Source: Borrelia sp. RT5S
GTDB taxonomy: Bacteria; Spirochaetota; Spirochaetia; Borreliales; Borreliaceae
Length of the DNA: 44,552 bases
Direction of reading: 5' to 3'
Assembly: GCF_021165755.1 (NCBI RefSeq)
Contig: NZ_CP088941.1
Coordinates: 1-44,552, forward strand
This document shows, piece by piece, positions 23,609 to 31,246 of this stretch. How positions within the stretch are numbered: the stretch's first letter is position 1; each line of letters opens with the position of its first letter. The notes under the pieces were generated by a model that was not told the DNA's origin, did no database searches, and was given only the letters and a program-made list of their open reading frames with translations. The translations under genes were made by a program, and so were the position numbers.

Positions 23609-23844
23609 GGTATGCAGACAAAATTAATTCAGAGTTTATATCACAAATGAAGAGTGAGCTTGATTGGATTAGAGAAAATGAGGCTGCCATCTCATATTTG
23701 ATTAACATAGCATTAGTGTCAAGAAACACTGGTAGTCTACCTGAAGCAGGTGGTCTTTTTAATCAAAATTATTGGTTCGTTCTAGTTCTAAATGAGCTGG
23801 GTCTTTATATTGAAAGACAAAAAGGTGAGGACTTAAGTGAGTAG
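23482..23844 (+). CDS. T-like extension of the tail chaperone (via -1 frameshift)
   Basis: The -1 frame is open from 23482 to the stop at 23844. With slippage at A AAA AAG (23548-23554) the fusion would have 241 residues: 145 of the zero frame, then 96 of this frame. The only start-like codon for independent translation is a TTG at 23605, without a convincing RBS, inside sequence that reads well upstream (YLAKRDHYSEVLRYADKINSEF). This matches the lambda G/GT arrangement. The annotated C-terminal part is helical with LDWIRENEAAISYLINIAL. Confidence 0.7.
   Translation, partial: HAVQHIAGAWQLILNTKGRALLKKVELAIQYLAKRDHYSEVLRYADKINSEFISQMKSELDWIRENEAAISYLINIALVSRNTGSLPEAGGLFNQNYWFVLVLNELGLYIERQKGEDLSE
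23548..23554 (+). promoter_or_regulatory. -1 ribosomal frameshift slippery site
   Basis: A AAA AAG is in the zero frame of the chaperone gene and is a classic -1 slippery heptamer. AGGGCAGAG (23531-23539) lies 8 bases upstream and could act as an internal Shine-Dalgarno stimulator, as in dnaX. Confidence 0.65.
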
Positions 23845-24118
23845 GTGGTGGGTCTTCTCAGAGTTTTTAAATAGAATATTAATACTTTCAAATACGAACT
23901 TAGTGTTTTTAAATAGAAACTCAATGTCTTCATTTTCAAATAGAAGCCCAGTATTTTCAAATAGAACTCAAATATTTTCAAATAGAATTCAAATATTTTC
24001 AAATAGAATTCAAATATTTTCAAATAGAATTCAAATATTTTCAAATAGAATTCAAATATTTTCAAATACGATTCAACATCAACATCAAAGCCAAGAGAAA
24101 AAGAGAGTGAGTAGATGA
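23837..24118 (+). CDS. Heptad-repeat protein between chaperones and tape measure
   Basis: The protein has 93 residues and starts at a GTG that overlaps the chaperone stop by eight bases; its stop overlaps the tape-measure start by four. Translational coupling on both sides supports a real gene. The core consists of repeats of SNRIQIF (five to six, with diverged SNRSPVF and SNRTQIF leading copies), and the ends are unrelated (MSRWWVFSEFL; HQHQSQEKK). The pattern would give a repetitive amphipathic structure. I know no family for it. Confidence 0.5.
   Translation: MSRWWVFSEFLNRILILSNTNLVFLNRNSMSSFSNRSPVFSNRTQIFSNRIQIFSNRIQIFSNRIQIFSNRIQIFSNTIQHQHQSQEKKRVSR
23940..24075 (+). repeat. 21-bp tandem repeat
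   Basis: The unit TTTTCAAATAGAATTCAAATA repeats about five times in 23975-24070, with diverged copies before it from 23930. The sequence is AT-rich, and 21 bp is a multiple of three, so the frame is kept. The complement is also open for long stretches as a by-product. Recent copy-number change is likely because the central copies are nearly identical. Confidence 0.85.
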
Positions 24119-27100
24119 CACTAGAAGACATAATAATCCCTTTATCAATAGCAACACAGAATGAAGAAAAACTAGACGCTATGGCTGCAGCTTTGCAAGA
24201 AATGGCAAGCCAGCAGTTTGACAATATTGCCGAACTTGAGCGTAACCTTGGTGGGGTTGGTAAAGCAGCCGGATCAGTCAAGGCTGCCCAAGACGCTATG
24301 ATTAAGCAAGCTAAACAGACAGCCGATGCACAGAAGAAAGTAGCTGATAGCGTTGCTGGCATTGGTAAGAAGACCGCAGGCGTTAAATCACTTGGTGCTT
24401 CATTTAAAAGCATGGGAAAAAACCTAGTTGATGTTAGGGGCTTTGCTAATAAGGTAGGTGAGTCACTTGAGCAGGTTGTAGCAAGCATGGGGCCGCTCGC
24501 TTTAGCTTTAAAGGTGCTTCAAGGCATTGGAGATGCGATTGCTGGTGGGTTTAGTGCCTCACTTGCCGCTGTTGATTCTTTTAACAAAGAGGTTGAAACA
24601 TTCTCAGGCATGCTTGGAAGTGAGGACCTTGGCAAGGCATTAGCTGAGGACATGCGGGCTTTCGGGCAGGAGACGCTCTTTTCTCAAGAGGCAATAAATA
24701 ATGCAGCACAAACACTGCTCTCATATGGAGCTACTGCAGATGAGACTCGCGCACGCATGAGCATGTTTGCAGACGTGGCTGGAGGGAGCAGTGCTGGCTT
24801 GGAAAAACTTGCTGAGGTTTATGCTAAAACTGAGTCTAGCAACCGCATTGCTCTAGAGGACCTCGAGTCGCTACGTGACATGGGTCTTGATATTACAGAC
24901 GTGCTTGCAGAGGAGGCGGGTGTTAGTGGTGAGGCATTGTTTAAGATGGCTAGTGAGGGTAAGCTTGGCTTTAACGATCTAAGTGGTGCCTTGCAAAAGG
25001 CCACAGGTGAGGGTGGTAAGTTTTACAAAAACACGGCTCGTGAGGCCCGTACACTAGCACAGTCACAAGAACAGACTGCTAAGATGAGTGAGAAGCTGTT
25101 CTTAGAAATCGGGCAGGCACTAGAGCCCATGATGATGGGCTTTGAGAAGGTCAAGCAGTTCTTAATTGTGGGTGTCTTGACTCCCATTACTAAAATAACA
25201 GGTGCTGTTATCTCGCTTTATGCTAAGCTTATGGAAATTGCAGGCTATATTGCAGGTAAGTACGTGGAGGCCTTCAAGTGGGCTTTCGGCCCCATCCTCT
25301 CGCTTTTTAGTAAGGCAGGTGAGCTTGCTGGTAAGCTTTGGGGGGCAGTCTCTCAATTCTTAGGGCTTGCTAAGCAGCAAGAGGCAGAAGAGAAAAAACC
25401 AGAACCTGAACGCACGAAGAAATACGATCCAACGGCCATTACTGATTATGATAAGCAAATGACTGCTGATTATGAGGAGCTTCAGAAGAAAATATTTAAG
25501 ATGAAGCGTGACATAGAGCTTAAACCCTACGAGGAGCAGCTTAAGGCTACTCGTCAAGTCGAGGCTTTCATTAACGCACGCAATAAGGAATTCCTTGCCA
25601 AATACAGTTCAAGCTTTGATAACTTAAATGAAGCAAATCAGAAGACGCTGGCTGGGGTTGAGAAGACCGTTGGTGATTTTGCCAGAGCCAATCACGATTT
25701 TGTTAATGCTCATAAGGACTTAAAAGCTGATTTAGCTACCAAAGAGCGTGAAATCTTAACACTTCCCTATAGGGAACAAGAGAAGGCAACCCGTAAGCTT
25801 GCTCTTGAAGCTCACGCGCGCAATAAGGAATTCCTTGCAAAATATGGTTCAAACTTTGCAAAACTTAATGAACAAAGCAGGCAGGTCGTTACTGCAATGC
25901 AACGTGAGGTTAATGAGTTTGAAAAGAGCGCGCTTGATAGGTCCTTTGCTGATTCATACAAGGCTTTGCAAGACAAGATTAGAGACATTAAATACAACCT
26001 TGCCTTACTACCTGAGGATGCCCATGGGAGGGCTGCTGTTGCTATGCAACAAGAGATAGCTGTAATGTATCGCCAGTTTAGCGAAGCTCACAAGAGTGAG
26101 TTTGAGCATCTTAATGACACTAATAAGAATGCCTTACTTAGTGCTGCCGAGCAGGCTCGCAAGGCTAGCCAAGATTGGTTTTCGTCCATAATGGCATTAC
26201 TTAATGGACTAGCAAACTCCGTAAGTAAGGTTTTAACTCAAGATTTAGGTAAGGCCTTTGCGCAAAATACCGCTCGGGGTACAGACGCCTTTATCGCATC
26301 TACAGTGCAGGCTTCAAAAGATATCGTATCAAACCTTGGTGTGTGGGGTCAGCTGGCCGTTGCCATTTTTGATTTTACAGTGGGTATCTTTAAGGGAATA
26401 GAAGCAAAGGCTATTGCTGAGATTGAAAAGAGACGTGATGAGGAATTAGATCGGCTTGCTAAACAAAGTGAAGTCGAGCTCATGCGTATAGAAGACGCTT
26501 TTACTCGTGAGATTAACATGAGAAAGGAAAAGCTTTCAAAGCTTGATGAGCAGTACAGTAAGGAAATTGAGTTTTTAAAGCAAGCACAAAGTAAAGGACA
26601 AATATCAGGAGAGGAGTTTCAAAAGCGTTTAGCTAGTGTGCAGCAGGAGTACCAGACCAAGCGGGCTGCACAGCAGGAGGGCATCGCTACACAGGAGACA
26701 CAGAAGAAAATTGAAGAGGAACGCAGCCGTAAGCTTACGAAACTTGAAGAAGAGAGGATTAAAGCTCAAGCAGAAGTGGATAAGATTAATGCCTCATGGT
26801 GGTATTGGAGTAAGCAAACAGACATAGATAATGCTACTGCCATACTAGATGAGATACTAAAACGCATCGCAAAACTTAAGGCCGCTGGTAGCCTAGAGGA
26901 GATTAAACTTGCTCAACGAGGTGCTGCGTTTAAAACTAACAGCCCCACTTACATGCCCAATGCTGGCGGCCTTCTAACAAGTGAGTTTGGTCAGAGTGAG
27001 TTTGTAAAGGTAACTCCAGCTCCAATTGATGAGAATTTAAGAAAAAATGAGGCTCGCATTATTGCTGAAGAGATCGTAAGGCTACAAAAGGCAGAAGGAG

Positions 27101-27225
27101 CTAAGGGTCAAGGAACAGTTGTGATTAATAACTATAACTTCAATGGGGACGTCCTTGATGCTGAGAAGCTTGTTCGTATGCTTAAAGCTAAGGAGCATTC
27201 ACTTGGCTTTAGAATGTCAGACTAA
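24115..27225 (+). CDS. Tail tape measure protein
   Basis: The protein has 1036 residues. The N-terminal part is helical with a hydrophobic Ala/Gly stretch. At about 165-300 is the classical tape-measure block: SGMLGSEDLGKALAEDMRAFG, then AAQTLLSYGATADETRARMSMFADVAGGSS, and LEDLESLRDMGLDITDVLAEEAG. Hydrophobic helices at about 345-385 and 730-760 could be membrane-piercing. The rest is a long charged coiled coil with duplicated segments, e.g. EFLAKYSSSFDNLNE and EFLAKYGSNFAKLNE, and similar HARNKEFL/NARNKEFL. A gene of this length sets tail length. It resembles the large protein of B. burgdorferi lp28-2, from memory. Confidence 0.85.
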   Translation: MTLEDIIIPLSIATQNEEKLDAMAAALQEMASQQFDNIAELERNLGGVGKAAGSVKAAQDAMIKQAKQTADAQKKVADSVAGIGKKTAGVKSLGASFKSMGKNLVDVRGFANKVGESLEQVVASMGPLALALKVLQGIGDAIAGGFSASLAAVDSFNKEVETFSGMLGSEDLGKALAEDMRAFGQETLFSQEAINNAAQTLLSYGATADETRARMSMFADVAGGSSAGLEKLAEVYAKTESSNRIALEDLESLRDMGLDITDVLAEEAGVSGEALFKMASEGKLGFNDLSGALQKATGEGGKFYKNTAREARTLAQSQEQTAKMSEKLFLEIGQALEPMMMGFEKVKQFLIVGVLTPITKITGAVISLYAKLMEIAGYIAGKYVEAFKWAFGPILSLFSKAGELAGKLWGAVSQFLGLAKQQEAEEKKPEPERTKKYDPTAITDYDKQMTADYEELQKKIFKMKRDIELKPYEEQLKATRQVEAFINARNKEFLAKYSSSFDNLNEANQKTLAGVEKTVGDFARANHDFVNAHKDLKADLATKEREILTLPYREQEKATRKLALEAHARNKEFLAKYGSNFAKLNEQSRQVVTAMQREVNEFEKSALDRSFADSYKALQDKIRDIKYNLALLPEDAHGRAAVAMQQEIAVMYRQFSEAHKSEFEHLNDTNKNALLSAAEQARKASQDWFSSIMALLNGLANSVSKVLTQDLGKAFAQNTARGTDAFIASTVQASKDIVSNLGVWGQLAVAIFDFTVGIFKGIEAKAIAEIEKRRDEELDRLAKQSEVELMRIEDAFTREINMRKEKLSKLDEQYSKEIEFLKQAQSKGQISGEEFQKRLASVQQEYQTKRAAQQEGIATQETQKKIEEERSRKLTKLEEERIKAQAEVDKINASWWYWSKQTDIDNATAILDEILKRIAKLKAAGSLEEIKLAQRGAAFKTNSPTYMPNAGGLLTSEFGQSEFVKVTPAPIDENLRKNEARIIAEEIVRLQKAEGAKGQGTVVINNYNFNGDVLDAEKLVRMLKAKEHSLGFRMSD

Positions 27226-27239
27226 AAGTAGCATAATAC

Positions 27240-27268
27240 TTGACTTTTTTACATAAATAGTATATAAT
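27240..27268 (+). promoter_or_regulatory. Strong sigma-70-type promoter
   Basis: TTGACT (27240-27245) and TATAAT (27263-27268) are separated by exactly 17 bases, a near-consensus promoter. The expected start is near 27275, the first base of a long hairpin. Confidence 0.7.
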
Positions 27269-27274
27269 ACATAT

Positions 27275-27355
27275 AGTTTAAGTAACATAATTTATTATGC
27301 TTACTTAAACTACTCATAGAAGAGGGTTGTACTTCGGTACTGCCCTCTTCTTTAC
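27275..27355 (+). ncRNA. Candidate small RNA (two hairpins)
   Basis: A near-consensus promoter ends seven bases before this segment. The predicted transcript starts with a hairpin (27275-27311): 11 bp of AGTTTAAGTAA pairing with TTACTTAAACT, one bulged C, 5 bp more, and a TTTA loop. After an 8-base linker comes a terminator: GAAGAGGG (27319-27326), an internal GTAC-TTCG-GTAC helix with a stable UUCG loop, and CCCTCTTC (27343-27350). No open frame exists within it. About 80 bases would be made. The T-tract after the terminator is weak (TTTACTTT). Confidence 0.55.
27319..27354 (+). terminator. Terminator with UUCG tetraloop
   Basis: GAAGAGGG and CCCTCTTC enclose a small bulge and GTAC-TTCG-GTAC, followed by TTTACTTT. 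It stops transcription of the small RNA and probably of the late operon, isolating it from the methylase gene. Confidence 0.7.
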
Positions 27356-27436
27356 TTTAAGGGGTGCTTCATGTAGGTGAATTAAGATAAATTAAAATAA
27401 ATTAAAAAAGTAAGTTTAAAAAGAGGATATTTAATA

Positions 27437-28186
27437 ATGAAATTACTAAATAGAGAAGGAAGTAAATATAGGTATAAGGAGCGCATAATAGAATTGTTTC
27501 CAAAGCATTCCGCATATATTGAAGGGTTCTTAGGTACAGGAGCCATATTTTTAAACAAGCCACTAGCTCAATTTAATATACTAAATGACCACTCAAGGTT
27601 TATATACAAGTTTTTCTACATATTAAGAAGAGATCCAGACTATCTATACAACAGTGTAAAGAATGCATTAATATATAAAGATATAATGGATGAGAATCAA
27701 GACAAGATAGGGTATCAGATCCTAAGCTTGCTTTATTCACTCTTTGGGCAGGTTAGTAATACCATGGTAGTAAGCAGACACAATGGTAAGAAGATATTTC
27801 TAGAACGATTTAACAAATACAAGGACCTCGTACTAGCTAAGCTTGAGCATGCAATAATAACTAATCAAGATATATTTAGATTCCTACGAATGATAAATAA
27901 AAGAGTCAAGACTACAAAGTCATCTTTTATGTATCTAGATCCCCCGTACAGCATGTCAAAAGGAGGGCTTGTTGATAATAAGGATTGGAGTATTGATAAA
28001 CTTGAAAGATTAATACTAGAGCTTAAACGGTATCCTTGGTTGTTTGCAATAAGTGAATACGATGATCCTGTTGTATTGCAATTATTTGAAAAACATGGCC
28101 TTAATGTTCACACAGTAGCTAAATCTAGTGGCCTCGCTGCTACTTTTGGGCAAATCAAACATGAAATACTTGCAACATCATACTAA
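27437..28186 (+). CDS. DNA adenine-N6 methyltransferase (D12/Dam class), orphan
   Basis: The protein has 249 residues. S-adenosylmethionine motif I is YIEGFLGTGAIFLNK (27-41), and the catalytic motif IV is YLDPPYSM (166-173), as in class alpha D12 enzymes (Dam, M.EcoRV). The recognition region between 60 and 160 is unlike any I can name, so the target site is unknown. No restriction endonuclease gene adjoins it, so it may protect the phage plasmid from host restriction or mark DNA for replication. RBS: AGAGGA 9 bases before the ATG. Confidence 0.85.
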   Translation: MKLLNREGSKYRYKERIIELFPKHSAYIEGFLGTGAIFLNKPLAQFNILNDHSRFIYKFFYILRRDPDYLYNSVKNALIYKDIMDENQDKIGYQILSLLYSLFGQVSNTMVVSRHNGKKIFLERFNKYKDLVLAKLEHAIITNQDIFRFLRMINKRVKTTKSSFMYLDPPYSMSKGGLVDNKDWSIDKLERLILELKRYPWLFAISEYDDPVVLQLFEKHGLNVHTVAKSSGLAATFGQIKHEILATSY

Positions 28187-28492
28187 ACAAGGCTTTTTAA
28201 GAAAACGAGGATGCATTTAACTGATAAAAAGTGAGTATGGGGTGGTTAAGTAATTAAATTATTTCTATCCAGAGCCACACCTTATACCCTAAATCTATAC
28301 TCATGAAGACTAAAGTTGAATCTCTATATATCTCGCCCAATCATATCACTAAAGTCAGGTTAAAAATAACTTGAAAATAAAAAGCAGTATTTAGATAATG
28401 CTGCTTGATATCTTTAAATTGTTCAAGTATTATCAAACATAGGGGTGTATGTTTGGTTTTTATGAAGCTTAGAGATAGAAGAGGACAGGAAA
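28187..28492. other. Intergenic region upstream of parA
   Basis: These 306 bases hold no gene. AGCAGTATT and AATGCTGCT (about 28380-28405) form a small hairpin. The AT-rich content and position before the partition genes make it a place to look for a centromere-like site, but no clear iteron set is seen. Confidence 0.35.
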
Positions 28493-29296
28493 TTGGCTGA
28501 CAGGAGAACGAGCCCTAGAGTTATATCAGTAGCAAGTATTAAGGGTGGTGTTGGCAAGAGCACTACTTGTTTGATACTTGCTAAGCTGCTATCACAGGAG
28601 CATAAGGTTTTGCTTATCGATATGGATCCTCAGTCTTCTATTACTAGTTATTATGGTAATTTATTAGATGAACAAGGGGCGTGTATTTCAGAGTTTAATA
28701 TACACCAAGTTCTTAAGGGAGAGCGGTTTATAGGGCATGCGGTTATAAATGTGGAACGAAATCTTGACATAATAGCAGGGTATTATACCTTGAAAAGGTT
28801 TTTATACGATGTTATGGAGAGATATCGCTGTGATTTATTTATTAAAATTAGTGATACAAATTTTTACTTAAAAGATGCAATACGGCACCTAAGCAAAAAG
28901 TACGATTATATTTTAATTGATACCACACCGGCAACTGGTCCTATTTTATCGAATGCACTTGTTGTTAGTAATTATGTAATCACACCAGTTGTTTGTCAGG
29001 TGTGGACATATGAAAGCATAGAACTCATTTATGAAGAAGTTAGAAATGAATTAAAATTGGACATACCTATGTATACACTAGCAACTATGTACCGGAATAG
29101 AAGCACGCATTTTAATATTAATAGGAAGCTTCAAGAGAGAGATGACTTTTTAGGAACTGTAAAAGAACGCGAAAGTTTGAATAAAAAATTCCATTTAGGA
29201 GATGCCATTGATATGAAAAGTGATTATGTAGATGAATATCGAAAAATTTTGAACAATTTTATGTTAAAGAGTGGAGAACAGGCTCTAAAAGTTTAG
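28493..29296 (+). CDS. parA: ParA-family partition ATPase (PF32)
   Basis: The protein has 267 residues and starts at TTG, with AGAGGA about 12 bases upstream. The deviant Walker A motif is KGGVGKST (17-24). LLIDMDPQSS (40-49) and the Walker B-type YILIDTTPATGP (139-150) follow. It is the plasmid-partition ATPase that works with a centromere-binding partner. PF32 type decides compatibility group among Borrelia plasmids, but I cannot assign the group. The PF49-type gene follows by 28 bases, so the two form a pair. Confidence 0.9.
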   Translation: MADRRTSPRVISVASIKGGVGKSTTCLILAKLLSQEHKVLLIDMDPQSSITSYYGNLLDEQGACISEFNIHQVLKGERFIGHAVINVERNLDIIAGYYTLKRFLYDVMERYRCDLFIKISDTNFYLKDAIRHLSKKYDYILIDTTPATGPILSNALVVSNYVITPVVCQVWTYESIELIYEEVRNELKLDIPMYTLATMYRNRSTHFNINRKLQERDDFLGTVKERESLNKKFHLGDAIDMKSDYVDEYRKILNNFMLKSGEQALKV

Positions 29297-29324
29297 AGTT
29301 GTATTAGTAAACAAGGATCATTTT

Positions 29325-29951
29325 ATGAAGGAAATAGAAGTCAAATTTAGAGCAAGAACTGACAAACAAGCATTAAAGGATATGCGTAATGATTTAGATA
29401 TGAGATTTAAAACTCTTATGAGTAAGCTTGCAGTATTGGTAATACGAGATGTTGAGAATAGAATAGAAATAGCTAAAACATTGTTTGAAATACACGATGA
29501 AAAATTATATATAGCGGGTGGGTTTGCAGATTTTAAGGCGTTTGTTCAAGCTAGTAGAATATCAAAGTCAAATGTTTATAACTATATTAAAATTGGGAAG
29601 GCGCTTAAAGAAGGATATATAACGGAACAGGATATTAAAGAGCAGGGATTTCACGGCAGGAATCTTTTATTAGCAAGTGGTGATGATTTAAAAGTAGAAG
29701 GAGAGCGAGAAATAAAAAAGGGAGCAGCATTAAGAATATCGATGCCTTCAGAAGATACGTATATGTATTTTAAGTCAAATACTAAATTTGCTTCTTTTAT
29801 ATTAGATACGCTTTGTAGGGAAAAAAGGGCCTTATTAGATGAGTTGCTTCTCAGATATAATCAAGGGGATATGGTTGATGAAAAAATGAAGGCAGTGGAT
29901 ATCATTGAAACAGAGCCTGAAGAGAATATAGAGGAAATAAGCACTCGTTAA
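29325..29951 (+). CDS. PF49-type plasmid partition protein
   Basis: The protein has 208 residues. It shows the PF49 pattern: a helical N-terminal half, GGFADFKAFVQASRISKSNVYNYIKIG (a helix-turn-helix-like block), then the GFHGRN motif and MYFKSNTKFASFILDTL. In Borrelia plasmids PF49 adjoins PF32 and is needed for stable maintenance on several of them. The gene follows parA on the same strand. It acts at plasmid partition or replication; its biochemical role is not known. Confidence 0.8.
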   Translation: MKEIEVKFRARTDKQALKDMRNDLDMRFKTLMSKLAVLVIRDVENRIEIAKTLFEIHDEKLYIAGGFADFKAFVQASRISKSNVYNYIKIGKALKEGYITEQDIKEQGFHGRNLLLASGDDLKVEGEREIKKGAALRISMPSEDTYMYFKSNTKFASFILDTLCREKRALLDELLLRYNQGDMVDEKMKAVDIIETEPEENIEEISTR

Positions 29952-30170
29952 TAAAATATAATATTTATAAGGCAGTAGTGGCATGAAATACACTGCGCTA
30001 ATTATTAAGTTGGATAATTGAATTAGTATTTTGTATTAAAAATAAATGACTCCCTTTTGTAAAGCAGCTTGAAGAGGTAAGTAATTAACAAGACTTTAAG
30101 CAGCAAGCATTGATTGACAAGCAGTATATTACTCTACATTTTAAAAAGCAGAGGGCATGAAGCTGAGACA

Positions 30171-31172
30171 ATGAAGACCGAGTTAATAGGATGTGATGAA
30201 GTAGAAAGGGCAGCACGACTTATAAAAGAAGGTGAGCTGGTGGTGTTTCCAACGGAAACAGTGTATGGGCTTGGAGCTAATGCATACAATGGTGCTGCTG
30301 TTAGTATGATCTTTGCAGTCAAGATGCGCCCCATTACCAACCCATTAATAGTGCATGTTGACTCAATAGAGAGGATAAGAGAGCTTGCAGCCTATGTTCC
30401 TCGGAGTGCAGAGCGCTTGATGCAAAGATTTACTCCAGGCCCCATGACATTTGTACTTAAGAATGCAGGGCGGGTGTCTAGATTTGTATGCGGTGGCCTT
30501 AGCAGCATTGCAGTAAGGATACCAAGCCATCCTGTAGCATTAAGCTTAATTAGGACAAGTGGTGTTCCAATAGCAGCCCCTTCTGCCAATCTGTCAAGAC
30601 GCCCCAGCACTACCAATTTTTCTATGGCAAGCAAAGAGCTTAATGGACTAGTTAGAGGAATAATTAAGCATGAGGGGTGCTCAAGCATTGGAATAGAATC
30701 AACTGTTGTAAGCTTCACCAACACTGGGGATGTACTAATATTGCGTCCAGGTTTTATTACAAGAGAGGCAATACAGGGGGCTCTTGGGTACGAGTTTAGT
30801 GTAGATTATGCTGCAGCAGAAGAGGCGGCCGCATCTCCTGGTAATTTACTAGAGCACTACAGACCACGTATACCTGTTTACTTATTTAGAAAGCAAGATA
30901 ACATAAGGAAATATTTTCTAGACAGGGACACAAAAATACTTATTACAAAAGATACCCTTAATTCATATTGGTTTAACAAGTTTAGGCTTGTAGAAAACAT
31001 GTGTGTCTACGATACACTGGATGAGTATGCTGCTAACTTGTACAAAGAATTTGTCGCTTCTGAGAGAGCCTACAAACAAATAATTGCAGAGTACACACAC
31101 AACCATGGGCTTGGCTACTCAATTAATAACAGACTTTCCAAAGCCAGCCTACACAAATTCGTTTCTACCTAA
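30171..31172 (+). CDS. Sua5/TsaC-type threonylcarbamoyl-AMP synthase
   Basis: The protein has 333 residues from ATG 30171; the frame is open to TTG 30114. Sua5-type signatures: FPTETVYGLGANA, KMRPITNPLIVHV, TPGPMTFVLK and PIAAPSANLSRRPSTTN, with the C-terminal Sua5 domain introduced by SPGNLLEHYRPRIPVYLF. The enzyme makes threonylcarbamoyl-AMP from threonine, bicarbonate and ATP for t6A37 in ANN-decoding tRNAs, and this is normally a chromosomal housekeeping function. Why a phage plasmid carries a complete two-domain copy is unclear. It could compensate for, or add to, the chromosomal enzyme under stress. It stands apart from its neighbours, with no operon partner. Confidence 0.9.
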   Translation: MKTELIGCDEVERAARLIKEGELVVFPTETVYGLGANAYNGAAVSMIFAVKMRPITNPLIVHVDSIERIRELAAYVPRSAERLMQRFTPGPMTFVLKNAGRVSRFVCGGLSSIAVRIPSHPVALSLIRTSGVPIAAPSANLSRRPSTTNFSMASKELNGLVRGIIKHEGCSSIGIESTVVSFTNTGDVLILRPGFITREAIQGALGYEFSVDYAAAEEAAASPGNLLEHYRPRIPVYLFRKQDNIRKYFLDRDTKILITKDTLNSYWFNKFRLVENMCVYDTLDEYAANLYKEFVASERAYKQIIAEYTHNHGLGYSINNRLSKASLHKFVST

Positions 31173-31246
31173 CTTGAGCAAGAAATTATAGAGAATAAGA
31201 ATGATACTATCACTATTACCTCTCCTACCTATCCAATAACACTTAA

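Noticed and set aside
23930-24075. CRISPR array
   Set aside because: The repeats are contiguous 21-bp units without spacers and lie in a coding frame; there are no cas genes.
23805-24488. Long minus-strand frame with FYLKIFE repeats
   Set aside because: It is the complement of the 21-bp tandem repeat and of the 5' end of the tape-measure gene; the plus-strand genes have overlapping starts and stops and better codon patterns.
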